Assembly: GCA_027624075.1 (NCBI GenBank)
Contig: JAQBUH010000009.1
Coordinates: 1 to 64,000 of the forward strand
DNA from: Chloroflexota bacterium
Lineage (GTDB): Bacteria > Chloroflexota > Dehalococcoidia > Lucifugimonadales > Lucifugimonadaceae
DNA: 64,000 bases
Direction of reading: 5' to 3'
Below the pieces are notes generated by a model, which did no database searches, had not been told where the DNA came from, and saw only the letters and a list, made by a program, of their open reading frames with translations. The position numbers were made by a program, and so were the translations under genes. Below are positions 17,411 through 25,455 of this stretch, piece by piece. Each line of letters starts with the position of its first letter. Positions within the stretch are counted from its first letter, which is position 1.

Positions 17411-17430
17411 AATGGTTGGCGCCAACCATT
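17411..17430. promoter_or_regulatory. 20-bp perfect palindrome
   Basis: AATGGTTGGCGCCAACCATT is self-complementary without a spacer. It lies 48 bases after selB and 235 bases before the next gene, in a 301-base spacer with nothing else recognisable. No T-run follows, so an operator is more likely than a terminator. Confidence 0.4.
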
Positions 17431-17664
17431 TGCCAATCTCCGCGTCGTAATCCATCTCGGAGCAACCGGGGTGTATTCGGGTATTCCACGATACCGGCTG
17501 TGCTATTCCCTGACGCCGTTAGGCGAATCCGCTCTATTGAGGAAGGTGTGCCTGCGGTTTACTGCAACAAAGGTCACATGCTAGGCCACGCTGGCCCAGG
17601 CCGGCAAACGGCCTCCCTGTGAGTGTTTTCAGGACGGGTCACTAGACGAGGACGAAGGTAAAAT

Positions 17665-18354
17665 ATGTTTATCTGGACAAAGTGGCGGAACCCGATCGCC
17701 GTTTTTGCTGTCACAGGGATGCTGGCGGCTGCGGCCATCGTTTCGATGATTGCCGCAGGCGACCTTAACGAGGCCTCTGACGCCCAGGTTACGGTCGGCG
17801 CGTTGTCGAAAGCGGCCGCCGACTTTGAGCTCGCGTGGTTCCAGGCGATGGGCGCCGACGCTCTTGCGGCAACCGGGCAGGCGCCTGACGAGTCACAGGG
17901 CTTCTACGACGGCTCGATCAACCTGTACAACTCCAGCAAGGCTGTGCTGTCTGCCGCCGGGATTTCACAGATCAACCAGGCGCTTGCCGCCTCTGACCAG
18001 GGCCTGGCGGTGATGAACGCCGCTTTCGCCGAGACGATGAGGCTTGCTGCCTCCGGGGATGTTGCCGCGGCCACGGATAACCACATGGACGGCACCGTCG
18101 CCCTGTATGGACGTGTCGACCCGGCGGTTAAGGGCCTGGCGCTGGTTGCGCAGGCCGCTGACGCACGCCTTGAGGCCAAGATGAACTCAGGCGCGGCGAA
18201 ACTCCGGCTCATGTCAGGCCTGAGCCTGGCAATAGCGGCCATGGGCGCCCTGTTCGCAGGCTGGACCGCATGGTCCATGTACCGCCGCGAAGACGATGCC
18301 GCTACCGTTGGCGAGGCTTCACCTCAGCCGGTATCGTTTGAGAAGGCCGCTTAA
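17665..18354 (+). CDS. Membrane-anchored helical-bundle protein
   Basis: A 229-residue protein with an N-terminal transmembrane helix (about 11-31), an Ala-rich helical extracytoplasmic region (about 35-185), a second transmembrane helix (about 188-208) and a short charged cytoplasmic tail. The layout resembles the four-helix-bundle sensor modules of chemoreceptors and histidine kinases, but no HAMP, kinase or signalling domain follows. It could be a free-standing sensor or scaffold. It has a strong terminator immediately after it and no obvious operon partner. I do not assign a function. Confidence 0.7.
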   Translation: MFIWTKWRNPIAVFAVTGMLAAAAIVSMIAAGDLNEASDAQVTVGALSKAAADFELAWFQAMGADALAATGQAPDESQGFYDGSINLYNSSKAVLSAAGISQINQALAASDQGLAVMNAAFAETMRLAASGDVAAATDNHMDGTVALYGRVDPAVKGLALVAQAADARLEAKMNSGAAKLRLMSGLSLAIAAMGALFAGWTAWSMYRREDDAATVGEASPQPVSFEKAA

Positions 18355-18376
18355 CGGTCAGCCAAACCGATCACCT

Positions 18377-18417
18377 AAACGGGCGTGCTCATTACAGGGC
18401 ACGCCCGTTTTTTTGTT
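18377..18417 (+). terminator. Strong intrinsic terminator
   Basis: A 12-bp perfect stem (18377-18388 with 18399-18410), 10-base loop, then a T-rich run ending in GTTTC. It ends the membrane-protein transcript and may partly shield the convergent dehydratase gene. Confidence 0.9.
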
Positions 18418-18441
18418 TCGGCAGGTGATCCAGCCGGCCAC

Positions 18442-19596
18442 TTACCAGTCGGCTACCGAGTTATCGTTCTCATGGTAGTACTCGCCGCCGAGCTCTCTGT
18501 GATATCCGTACTGCTCGCCCGCGTAGGGCTTGGTCGCCTCTGCCTCGTCCACCTCGACGCCAAGTCCCGGCGTTGTCCAGAGCGGGATGTGTCCATCGAT
18601 CACCTCCCACTCCTTCTTCAGGAGGCCGTTTCCGAGCCCGGCGTCCACCTGCTCCTGGATCAGGAAGTTCGGCACGACGGCGTCGACCAGCATGCAGGCG
18701 GCGAGCGCGAGCGGGCCGATGGCGCAGTGCGGCATGATGTGCTGATAGTAGGTCTCAGCGTAGTTGGCGATGCGCTTGAGTTCTGACGGACCGCCACAGT
18801 GGGCGACGTCAGGCTGGAGCAGCGCCGCCGCCTGCTTCTCAATCACCTCACGGAACTCCCAGCGAGACAGGAGCCGCTCACCTGTCGCAATCGGGAATGG
18901 CACATGGTCCGACACAAACTTGAGCGCGTCAGGGTTCTCCTGCGGCACGGGCTCCTCGACGAACATCGGCCGCATGCCCTTGATCTCGTGGCACACCTCG
19001 ACCGCCAGCGCAGGCGTCATCTTGCCGTGGAAGTCGAAGCACAGCTCAACGTCCGGACCGACCCACTCACGCATCGTGAACGCCATCTCTACGAACTCGT
19101 CAATGCGGGATGGCGGCTCATGCGCCCGCCAGGTCCCCGGAGGGCCGGCCTTGTAACCGGTGTAGCCCTTCTTCTGCAACATTTCAAGCCGCTTTTTCGA
19201 TGCTGCTTTACCCTCGTCTGAGAGGTCTCGGATTCCCCAGTGGGCGTAGACGCGAATCCTGTCCCTGACGTTGCCGCCCATGAGCATGTAGCTGGGGACG
19301 CCGAAATGCTTGCCGGCGATGTCCCAGAGAGCGGCGTCAATGCCGGCGATAGCGCTCATGTTGTGTGCGCCGCCGCGGAAGAACGAAGACCGGTACATCT
19401 GCTGCCAGTGGTGCTCGATGCGCAGCGGGTCCTTGCCGATCAGGTAGCCGGCGAACTCGTCTATCGTGGCGGGGACAGACAGCGGCTTGCCTTCGAGAGT
19501 GCTCTCTGACCAGCCTTCGATCCCTGTGTCTGTTGTGATGCGGAGCAGGCGTGTGCGCGGGCGTGGTGAGAACTGGTCAATGCGGGCGATTTTCAT
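18442..19596 (-). CDS. Enolase-superfamily sugar-acid dehydratase-like protein
   Basis: A 384-residue member of the mandelate racemase / muconate lactonizing enzyme family, closest by eye to D-galactonate dehydratases. The capping domain is N-terminal (about 1-120). The barrel holds the three metal ligands, seen as CFDFHG, FVEEPVP and IATGERL, and a likely catalytic His in DVAHCGG and MPHCAIGP. Such enzymes abstract a proton alpha to a carboxylate, and many dehydrate sugar acids. The frame extends 81 codons upstream but that region is low complexity; the ATG at 19596 starts the conserved MKIARIDQF. The true substrate is open, since the family is functionally diverse. Confidence 0.85.
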   Translation of the reverse strand: MKIARIDQFSPRPRTRLLRITTDTGIEGWSESTLEGKPLSVPATIDEFAGYLIGKDPLRIEHHWQQMYRSSFFRGGAHNMSAIAGIDAALWDIAGKHFGVPSYMLMGGNVRDRIRVYAHWGIRDLSDEGKAASKKRLEMLQKKGYTGYKAGPPGTWRAHEPPSRIDEFVEMAFTMREWVGPDVELCFDFHGKMTPALAVEVCHEIKGMRPMFVEEPVPQENPDALKFVSDHVPFPIATGERLLSRWEFREVIEKQAAALLQPDVAHCGGPSELKRIANYAETYYQHIMPHCAIGPLALAACMLVDAVVPNFLIQEQVDAGLGNGLLKKEWEVIDGHIPLWTTPGLGVEVDEAEATKPYAGEQYGYHRELGGEYYHENDNSVADW

Positions 19597-19959
19597 ACGG
19601 TTATGTCCGTTCGATAGTGGACTCGGTGGTTTGGTCATCCCGGCCAGGCCGGCCAGGCCAGCCGGGATGGATGGAGGGATCTTACCGTTCAAGAACGGTT
19701 TGCTGTGGCGGCGTGCCAGGGCTGAGTTCGAGCTGGATACAGGGCATACGACTGAAACTGCCACTCCTAATAAGAACCCAGCGCTCCGGCCATGGCTCCG
19801 GACGACGTAACCGGTGGCCTGGCGCCAGTAACCGGGCAATAGTAGCGCAGCGCGCGTCGGCCTGGCGTCCGGGTCTGGGCTCGAACGGGCTGGTGTGCGG
19901 GTCTTCTGAGAAGTGACACCGATTCCGGTCTCTATCCCTGTCCTGTCGTTTAGCGGCCT
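19597..19959. other. Intergenic stretch with GGCC-rich hairpin
   Basis: 363 bases without a convincing gene. It holds an inverted repeat, CATCCCGGC at 19636-19644 with GCCGGGATG at 19661-19669, whose 16-base loop is part of a 9-bp quasi-repeat (CGGCCAGGC twice). Otherwise I see nothing in it. Confidence 0.5.
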
Positions 19960-20124
19960 TCACCGGATGAGGTTGGCGACGATCAGAAATGTGACGACGA
20001 TCACCACGGTTACGATGAACATGAAAGCGATGAACTTGAGGAGGTTACGGCTTACAAAGCCGGGCTGCTGCCCGTATGGGCGGTCCTTGTCGAACGGGAC
20101 CTGCGGGCCGGGAGGGATCGCCAT
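19960..20124 (-). CDS. Small single-span membrane protein
   Basis: A 54-residue protein: a Pro/Gly-rich hydrophilic N-terminus (about 1-28), then one strongly hydrophobic helix (about 30-52). The ATG at 20124 is supported by AGGAG eight bases upstream; a longer reading (to 20217) lacks such a site. Small proteins of this kind are often subunits or regulators of membrane complexes, but there is no partner nearby to suggest one. Confidence 0.6.
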   Translation of the reverse strand: MAIPPGPQVPFDKDRPYGQQPGFVSRNLLKFIAFMFIVTVVIVVTFLIVANLIR

Positions 20125-20268
20125 GCTCGATCTCCTGTTTTTCCGCCCTGGACCGGCCGTATCACAGGCTCCCACATCGATACCGTCGTAATATTGTGAT
20201 AGCGTCGAGCAGAACATGTTCTACTAACGGGTGTCGCCAAATGGCATTCAGCGGGAGCAGTTAAGGCC

Positions 20269-21069
20269 ATGATATCCGCCACGGGAATTCCGCAGACCGG
20301 AGGTGAAGTACGGCGCCTCATACGTGCTGGCGGCTTCAGGCAACCCACGTCCGGCGTGGCGCCCGACCATGTGCAGGCGAATGTCGCAATCCTGCCGAGG
20401 GACGTGGCGTTCGAGTTCCTGCTGTTTTGCCAGCGCAACCCGAAGCCGTGCCCTGTGATCGAGGTCATCGAGGCGGGACAGGTGGAGGCGAAGATCTCGG
20501 CGCCAGGCTCTGACATCCGCACCGATGTCCCGCTCTACCGGATATACAAGGGCGGCGACCTTGTGGACGAGCCTGACACGCTCAGCGAGTGGTGGCGGGA
20601 CGACCTCGTCACATTTCTGCTCGGCTGCAGCTTCTCCTTCGAGCACGCGCTGATGCGCAACGGCATCGACCTCCCCTACTACGGCACAGAGCGCAACGTG
20701 CCGATGTTCACGACGTCTGTGCAGACCGTTCCGGCCGGGCCGTTCGCTGGTCCGCTGGTGGTTAGCCAGCGCTGGGTGCCAGAGAACAAGGTGGTGCGTG
20801 CGGTGCAGGCGACCTCTCGCTTCCCGGCGGTCCACGGCGCGCCGGTCCACATCGGCGACGGGGCCGCGCTGGGGATCAGAGACCCGTTTAAGCCCGACTT
20901 TGGTGATCCGTGGGTCCCTGAGGATAAGTCGTTTGTGCCCGTCTACTGGGCATGCGGCGTCACTCCACAGGCTGTCGCAATGGCATCGAAGTCGGAGCTG
21001 ATGATCACGCACTCGCCGGGCCATATGTTCGTAACCGACTTGAAAGACGAAGACCTGGCGGTGATTTAG
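20269..21069 (+). CDS. DUF1445 protein, D-glutamate cyclase N-half
   Basis: A 266-residue DUF1445 protein (YcsI-like; annotated as putative hydro-lyase). Motifs include GFRQPTSGVAPDHVQANVAI, quoted as GVAPDHVQAN, the segment LLFCQRNPKPCPV, and the conserved HSPGHMFVTD close to the C-terminus. In animals this domain is the N-terminal half of DGLUCY, a mitochondrial enzyme that cyclises D-glutamate to 5-oxo-D-proline. Here the C-terminal half (DUF4392) is a separate gene 118 bases downstream, so the two products probably act together. The ATG at 20269 gives full length. No signal peptide; likely cytosolic. Confidence 0.85.
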   Translation: MISATGIPQTGGEVRRLIRAGGFRQPTSGVAPDHVQANVAILPRDVAFEFLLFCQRNPKPCPVIEVIEAGQVEAKISAPGSDIRTDVPLYRIYKGGDLVDEPDTLSEWWRDDLVTFLLGCSFSFEHALMRNGIDLPYYGTERNVPMFTTSVQTVPAGPFAGPLVVSQRWVPENKVVRAVQATSRFPAVHGAPVHIGDGAALGIRDPFKPDFGDPWVPEDKSFVPVYWACGVTPQAVAMASKSELMITHSPGHMFVTDLKDEDLAVI

Positions 21070-21187
21070 AGACGGGGACTGCGTTCGCCGCTCCGAGCCA
21101 GAGCGAGGAGGCGCTGGCTCCTGACAGCGACGTGCGGTACGCCTGGAGGTCGCCGGGCCGCTTATCCAGCGCTAACATTCCCTCACC

Positions 21188-22042
21188 ATGACACACGCAT
21201 CAATCGAAGACATCGTCCTGAATCACGACACACGCGGCATCTCTGCGCTGCGTGGGCACCTGCCTGCCAATTTCGTCGAAGAGGCCGCTCAACAGGTGCT
21301 CGACCGGCCTGGCAAGGCGCTCATTGCGACCGGGTTTTATATCGTCTACGCGGATGCGCCAGAGACCGATGGCCCGCCCGGCGCCGTGGCGATAGGTGAG
21401 GCGCTCAAGAAGCTCGGCTACGAGGTCGCATATGTGACGGATAAGTGGTCGAAGCTGGTTGTGGAGACTGTTGCGGGCGACACAGAGGTGATCGAGTTTC
21501 CGGTTGCGACGCACTTCGAGTCCTCGCAGTTCGCCAACGCGATAACAGCCGCCCACAGTCCGTCAGTGCTCATCTCGATAGAGCGCGCCGGTCTCGTTGG
21601 CGATGGTACGTTCCGGAACTGGAAAGGCGAGGACATATCAAAGTTCAACGCCAAAATTGACCACCTGTTCGATCAGCACCCACACTCTGTGGGCATCGGC
21701 GACGGCGGCAACGAGATTGGGATGGGGAACCTGAGGCATGTCATCCCCGGAACGCCCAAGCTGCCGGACAACCCGTGCGTCACGACCACCACGAAGCTTG
21801 TGATCGCCAGCACTTCCAACTGGGGAGGCTACGGGCTGGTGGCGCAGCTTGGACTGATGACCGGCAGGGACCTTCTGCCGTCCGTCGAGCAGGGGTACGA
21901 GTGGGTGAGGCAGACCGTGGCCGCCGGCGCTGTCGAGGGGCTGTCAGGCGCGCGCAAGGACTGGGTCGATGGCAGAGACCCGGAGGCGGACTCCGTTTGC
22001 CTGCGAGACCTCCACGATTTTGTAAAGTCGGCCAGCGCCTGA
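21188..22042 (+). CDS. DUF4392 protein, D-glutamate cyclase C-half
   Basis: A 284-residue DUF4392 protein. The sequence has the family hallmarks: FYIVYADAPETDGPPGA early on (quoted as DAPETDGPPGA), SIERAGL, and GIGDGGNEIGMGN near residue 175, a glycine-rich acidic motif probably involved in catalysis or metal binding. It is the counterpart of the C-terminal half of animal DGLUCY, while the preceding gene supplies the N-terminal half. Together they are expected to interconvert D-glutamate and 5-oxo-D-proline. The start ATG at 21188 follows a 118-base gap, so co-transcription is likely but coupling is not shown. Confidence 0.85.
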   Translation: MTHASIEDIVLNHDTRGISALRGHLPANFVEEAAQQVLDRPGKALIATGFYIVYADAPETDGPPGAVAIGEALKKLGYEVAYVTDKWSKLVVETVAGDTEVIEFPVATHFESSQFANAITAAHSPSVLISIERAGLVGDGTFRNWKGEDISKFNAKIDHLFDQHPHSVGIGDGGNEIGMGNLRHVIPGTPKLPDNPCVTTTTKLVIASTSNWGGYGLVAQLGLMTGRDLLPSVEQGYEWVRQTVAAGAVEGLSGARKDWVDGRDPEADSVCLRDLHDFVKSASA

Positions 22043-22188
22043 GACGGTCCTGAAGCCAACGGAAAAAACAACGCTCCGCCCGCGTCTCAGGCTCTGCTCG
22101 GGCAGGGGAGAACGGTCTCAGCTGAGGCGATCGAGTTCAGGATTACAGTTCTCCGCTGTTCGCTTGACCTGACGCCGGCGTCGCTCCC

Positions 22189-22962
22189 CTAAGCGAAAAA
22201 CCCCGGCAGCATGTCCGCTTTCTGGAAGAGGAACAGCGAGCCGATCACCAGGCTGAACGCCGCTATGGAAACCCCGAACACTGTCGTCACCAGCCTGCTC
22301 GACCGCACTCCGGCTGCGAAGCCAAACGTCGACGCCACAGTGATGAGCAGGTTCGACGCCACGAGGCCGATTGCGAACGCCACCAGCAGGAAGCTGCCCG
22401 CGGCGGCAGAAGTTGCGCCCGCTGCCGAAGCCAGCAGCAGCGCCTGCGTGCCGGTCTCCGCGCCGATCCCATGGATCACGCCGACAGTTGTTGAAGCCGT
22501 CGCTCCGTATCTGCGCTGCCGGGGACCTTCCACCGCTTCGGCCACCGCTCCGGCCGGAACCTCCGCTCGGACTGGCCGTGGCCGCAGCCTCCTGTATCCG
22601 CTTCGAACGGAGTCGGCAAGCAGCATCCACCTGCTGCGTAGGACCAGCCGGCCGCGGTTTTTGACAAGCGACCACAGGATCCAAACTCCAAGCAGGACCA
22701 GCGTCAGCCCAACCAGTGCGTCCATGAGGGGGTCGAGCGAATCGGGGAGCGTGCTTCCCGCCCAGATCGCAAGCAGGCCGAGCGCTATTACGACCGCGGC
22801 GTGCCCGGCGGCGTAGAGAGTGCCCATTGCCACGCTGCGGACGCGGTTCTGCTGCGACGCCGTGACGTCTGATATGGCCGCTATGTGGTCCCAGTCGATG
22901 CCGTGCCACAGCCCGAGGCCGATGCCCATGCCGGCCAGCGCCAGACCTATCTCACCCGCCAT
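22189..22962 (-). CDS. Nickel/cobalt permease (HX4DH type)
   Basis: A 257-residue integral membrane protein with about six hydrophobic helices. The first helix carries HGIDWDH (residues 20-26), the HX4DH metal-selectivity motif of nickel/cobalt transporters, and a later helix has HGIGAETGTQ (about 164-173), another conserved motif of the NiCoT/UreH group. It would import Ni2+ or Co2+ using the membrane potential. The central cytoplasmic loop (about 110-155) is basic. It sits next to a Fur-family regulator on the same strand, which may control it. The substrate preference cannot be read from sequence alone. Confidence 0.8.
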   Translation of the reverse strand: MAGEIGLALAGMGIGLGLWHGIDWDHIAAISDVTASQQNRVRSVAMGTLYAAGHAAVVIALGLLAIWAGSTLPDSLDPLMDALVGLTLVLLGVWILWSLVKNRGRLVLRSRWMLLADSVRSGYRRLRPRPVRAEVPAGAVAEAVEGPRQRRYGATASTTVGVIHGIGAETGTQALLLASAAGATSAAAGSFLLVAFAIGLVASNLLITVASTFGFAAGVRSSRLVTTVFGVSIAAFSLVIGSLFLFQKADMLPGFFA

Positions 22963-23076
22963 GCCGTCTCCATGTCTCTATCGTTGGGGACCCAAAGCAT
23001 CTGTCACGCCGAACTTGATTGGCTCTCTTGACATCATTCTCCCGGCCAGGCGAGAGAGCTAGAAGGTGGATTGTTG

Positions 23077-23178
23077 TTGTCATTCTGAGCTTGACTCAGA
23101 ATCTCTCGGATAACTGTGTGTTTGAGCGGTAAGCTCCCTCGACCCGCGAGCGGGTGCCAGTTGGGCGCGGGACGACAA
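23077..23178. repeat. Dispersed palindromic repeat, copy 1
   Basis: About 102 bp, closely similar to 38954-39063. Shared parts are TTGTCATTCTGAG, an internal ATTCTGAG/CTCAGAAT hairpin, TCTCTCGG, GCGGTAAG-like, and GACCCGCGAGCGGGT. The ends are inverted (TTGTC and GACAA). It has no gene. Confidence 0.75.
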
Positions 23179-23204
23179 ATCCCGGAAGCTCCTCCGCAAC
23201 AAGA

Positions 23205-23633
23205 TCACCCGCGACACCGCTCACACGCGCCCGTCAGCACCATGTGCGTCGCATCCGCCTCGAACCCGTGCCGCTCCCTCACCGACTCCACGAAGCCGTC
23301 TACCAGCCCGTGGTGCAGAGGCGTCGTCTCGCCGCACTCCGTGCAGTGCAGGTGATGGTGGTTCGCACCAGCCAGCCACTCGTAGCTCGCCTCACCGGAC
23401 CCGAACCTCGACTCGGCGACAAGCCCTGAGTCCCGCAGGTCCGCCAGCACCCGGTAAACCGTCGACTGGTCGATGTGCGTCCCCGCCGCCTCGACAGCCG
23501 AAAGCACCTCGGTCGCGCTCATGTGCTCAACGCCGTGCTGCAACACCGATGCCACAGTCAGCCGGGCATTCGTTACTCTTCGCCCTGCGGAACGCAGCAG
23601 CGACGCTGGATCATGATGTGCGGCCATAGCCAT
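23205..23633 (-). CDS. Fur-family metalloregulator
   Basis: A 142-residue Fur-family repressor. The N-terminal winged helix (about 8-80) includes the DQSTVYRVLADL recognition segment. The metal site region is NHHHLHCTECGE (92-102) and the structural zinc site is completed by CERC at 137-140, so Cys97/Cys100 and Cys137/Cys140 form the expected four-Cys set. Such proteins sense Fe, Zn, Ni, Mn or peroxide; which one is not clear, but the adjacent nickel/cobalt permease makes nickel plausible. The ATG at 23633 has AGGAA seven bases upstream; the longer open frame overlaps the divergent gene and is unlikely. Confidence 0.85.
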   Translation of the reverse strand: MAMAAHHDPASLLRSAGRRVTNARLTVASVLQHGVEHMSATEVLSAVEAAGTHIDQSTVYRVLADLRDSGLVAESRFGSGEASYEWLAGANHHHLHCTECGETTPLHHGLVDGFVESVRERHGFEADATHMVLTGACERCRG

Positions 23634-23721
23634 AGCTCGTTCCTGCAATAATTCGCAAGTGAGAAGCGCTGCCAAAAGATGCCACCGGACAGCCAGCGTG
23701 TCAAGATGTGGTGCAGTCAAC

Positions 23722-24228
23722 ATGAACCCGTTCAGACTCGAACTCTCGTCATCAGTCCGCATCAACGCTCCCCGCGAGCGCGTCTGGCAGGTGTTCGCCG
23801 ACATCGCCCGCTGGACCGAGTGGTGCGGCGTCTGCCTGCGTGCCGACCCTGAAGTCCTGATCAGCGAAGACTTCGACTGGCAACCGGGTCAGCGCATCAA
23901 CCTCAAGTTCCGCATGTCGGGCGTGGGCGTGCCGTTCAACGTGGCCATCACAGACACTCAGCCAGAACGCAGCGTCGCGTGGGCGTCGACAAAGCTCAGC
24001 GTCACCGCCGTCCGCACCTTCACCTTCACAGAAGAACTGGCGGAGGAACTGGCCAAAGAATCGGCTGGTGACCCGGCCGGCGCCTCGGTCACCGTCGTCA
24101 CCGATCACAAGCTCTTCACAAGCCCGATCCTGCCGCTCCGGCTCTTCTACCCGCGGCCTCTCATCCGCAGCATGACAGAACGGATGCTCGCCGACTTAAA
24201 GACCGAGTGCGAACGGCCGCCTGCATGA
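23722..24228 (+). CDS. SRPBCC-fold protein
   Basis: A 168-residue protein of the SRPBCC (START/polyketide-cyclase-like) superfamily. It opens with the usual beta strand and INAPRERVWQVFADIARWTEWC, the typical helix-grip start, and has a Glu/Ala-rich insert (about 110-130). These proteins bind hydrophobic ligands in a deep cavity, but the ligand here is unknown. The ATG at 23722 matches the conserved domain start; the frame is open upstream but not conserved. It is 4 bases overlapped by the PIG-L gene, so the two are translationally coupled. Confidence 0.75.
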   Translation: MNPFRLELSSSVRINAPRERVWQVFADIARWTEWCGVCLRADPEVLISEDFDWQPGQRINLKFRMSGVGVPFNVAITDTQPERSVAWASTKLSVTAVRTFTFTEELAEELAKESAGDPAGASVTVVTDHKLFTSPILPLRLFYPRPLIRSMTERMLADLKTECERPPA

Positions 24229-25004
24229 CCGGACAGACTGGCGCCGCGCTCTCCGGTACGGCGCTGATGGTGTTCGCACACGCCGACGACGAGACGCTGC
24301 TGGCCGGCGCGCTCATAGCGAAGCTGGTCGCCGATGGCTGGCGCGTCCACCTGCTTTGCGTCGCTCCGGGCGACGACGCCGACCGCTATGCGCGCATGGA
24401 GTTGGCGGCGGCTGAACTCGGCGTCGAATCGATCAGCTCACTGCGCTTCTCGCCGGCCCCTGACCGGGGCGAGCCGCAGCTTGAGCCTGCCTCACCGGCG
24501 CTCCTGTCAGCCCCGGAGAGCGCGGTCGTCAACCTGATCGAAGGCAAGCTCGCAGAGATAGCGCCTTCGATGATCGTGACGCACTCGCCGGACGGCGACT
24601 ACGGCCATCCGGACCACGCGCTGTGTCACCGGCTCACCGTCGCCGCAGCCGCAGCCGCCGCGCCATCGGCCGCCGTCTACGCGCTCGCCTGGCCTCGCGC
24701 CATGCTGTGGCTGAACTCTCTCGCAGAGAGGCTGCTAAGCCTGCCGGCCAAAAAACCGGACGTAAAAGCCCGGGAACGGCGAGTGGCCGAAGGCGGGGAG
24801 GGCAGAGGCGCGACACTCTCGTCCCGGCTTCCCGTCACCGGCTCTCACGATGTGCGACGCTTCTTGTCCGTCCGTAAGCGCGCTGTCCGCCACTACAACA
24901 AAGAGATTTCACAGGGGCCGCTGCCGCTTCGACTTCTCGAAGCTGCGCCCACCTGGCTACAGCGGCCGGTCCTCGGCAAAGCCCGCCTCAGCCGCGTGCG
25001 CTGA
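24225..25004 (+). CDS. PIG-L family deacetylase
   Basis: A protein of about 259 residues in the PIG-L/LmbE family, zinc-dependent N-acetyl-glycan deacetylases. The N-terminal motif AHADDE corresponds to the family PHxDDE with Ala in place of Pro, and HSPDGDYGHPDH later supplies the other metal ligand. The C-terminal part carries a basic region (about 180-210) and ends in conserved helices. The start ATG at 24225 overlaps the SRPBCC stop (ATGA), which supports it over the alternative six codons upstream. The substrate could be a glycan, a thiol conjugate or an antibiotic precursor. Confidence 0.8.
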   Translation: MTGQTGAALSGTALMVFAHADDETLLAGALIAKLVADGWRVHLLCVAPGDDADRYARMELAAAELGVESISSLRFSPAPDRGEPQLEPASPALLSAPESAVVNLIEGKLAEIAPSMIVTHSPDGDYGHPDHALCHRLTVAAAAAAAPSAAVYALAWPRAMLWLNSLAERLLSLPAKKPDVKARERRVAEGGEGRGATLSSRLPVTGSHDVRRFLSVRKRAVRHYNKEISQGPLPLRLLEAAPTWLQRPVLGKARLSRVR

Positions 25005-25047
25005 CTCGGTGCGACGCCGTCCCTGCCACATTCAGGCTGCTTCCGCG

Positions 25048-25455
25048 TCAGCCGCCACTGCCGCTCATATCCGCCACCGCCACAGTCCACTCCAGGGCGC
25101 GCAACTCCTCGTACGTGTAGCGCTGAATGAAGATCAGCCTCTCCGTATCCGCCGCACGCGCCGCCAGCACAACCGATTGCCTCTGCGACAGCGGAGTGTC
25201 CAGTGTGTAGACCTCGCCCGGACCGACATTGCACTCCGTACAGCCCGCGTATGTGTCAGTATCGCCCACGCGCAGCGAGCCGTAGTCACGCCCGAACTCG
25301 CGGAGGTCGATGAAGTCCTCGGCGTACACGAGGTCGATGTCGATGCCAGACTCGTTCGACACTGTGAGCACCACGCTCGTCGGCTGGCAAGCCGTATTCA
25401 GCGCCACCACCGCGGCAAGAGTCAACAGGGCGGATGTGCGCCACCTCGTGCTCAT
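25048..25455 (-). CDS. Small lipoprotein of unknown function
   Basis: A 135-residue predicted lipoprotein. The signal peptide (1-22) ends in LNTAC, with the lipidated Cys at 23. The mature part is beta-rich with a CxxC (CTEC, about 71-74) which may be a metal or disulfide site. The ATG directly follows the malate synthase stop (TAGATG), so both are translated from one mRNA, but no functional link is obvious. No family recognised. Confidence 0.65.
   Translation of the reverse strand: MSTRWRTSALLTLAAVVALNTACQPTSVVLTVSNESGIDIDLVYAEDFIDLREFGRDYGSLRVGDTDTYAGCTECNVGPGEVYTLDTPLSQRQSVVLAARAADTERLIFIQRYTYEELRALEWTVAVADMSGSGG

Noticed and set aside
17364-17664. tRNA-Sec gene next to selB
   Set aside because: No cloverleaf with a long acceptor arm or TCA anticodon is visible.
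18442-19839. Long start for the dehydratase at 19839
   Set aside because: The 81-codon extension is low-complexity spacer sequence; the conserved fold starts at 19596.
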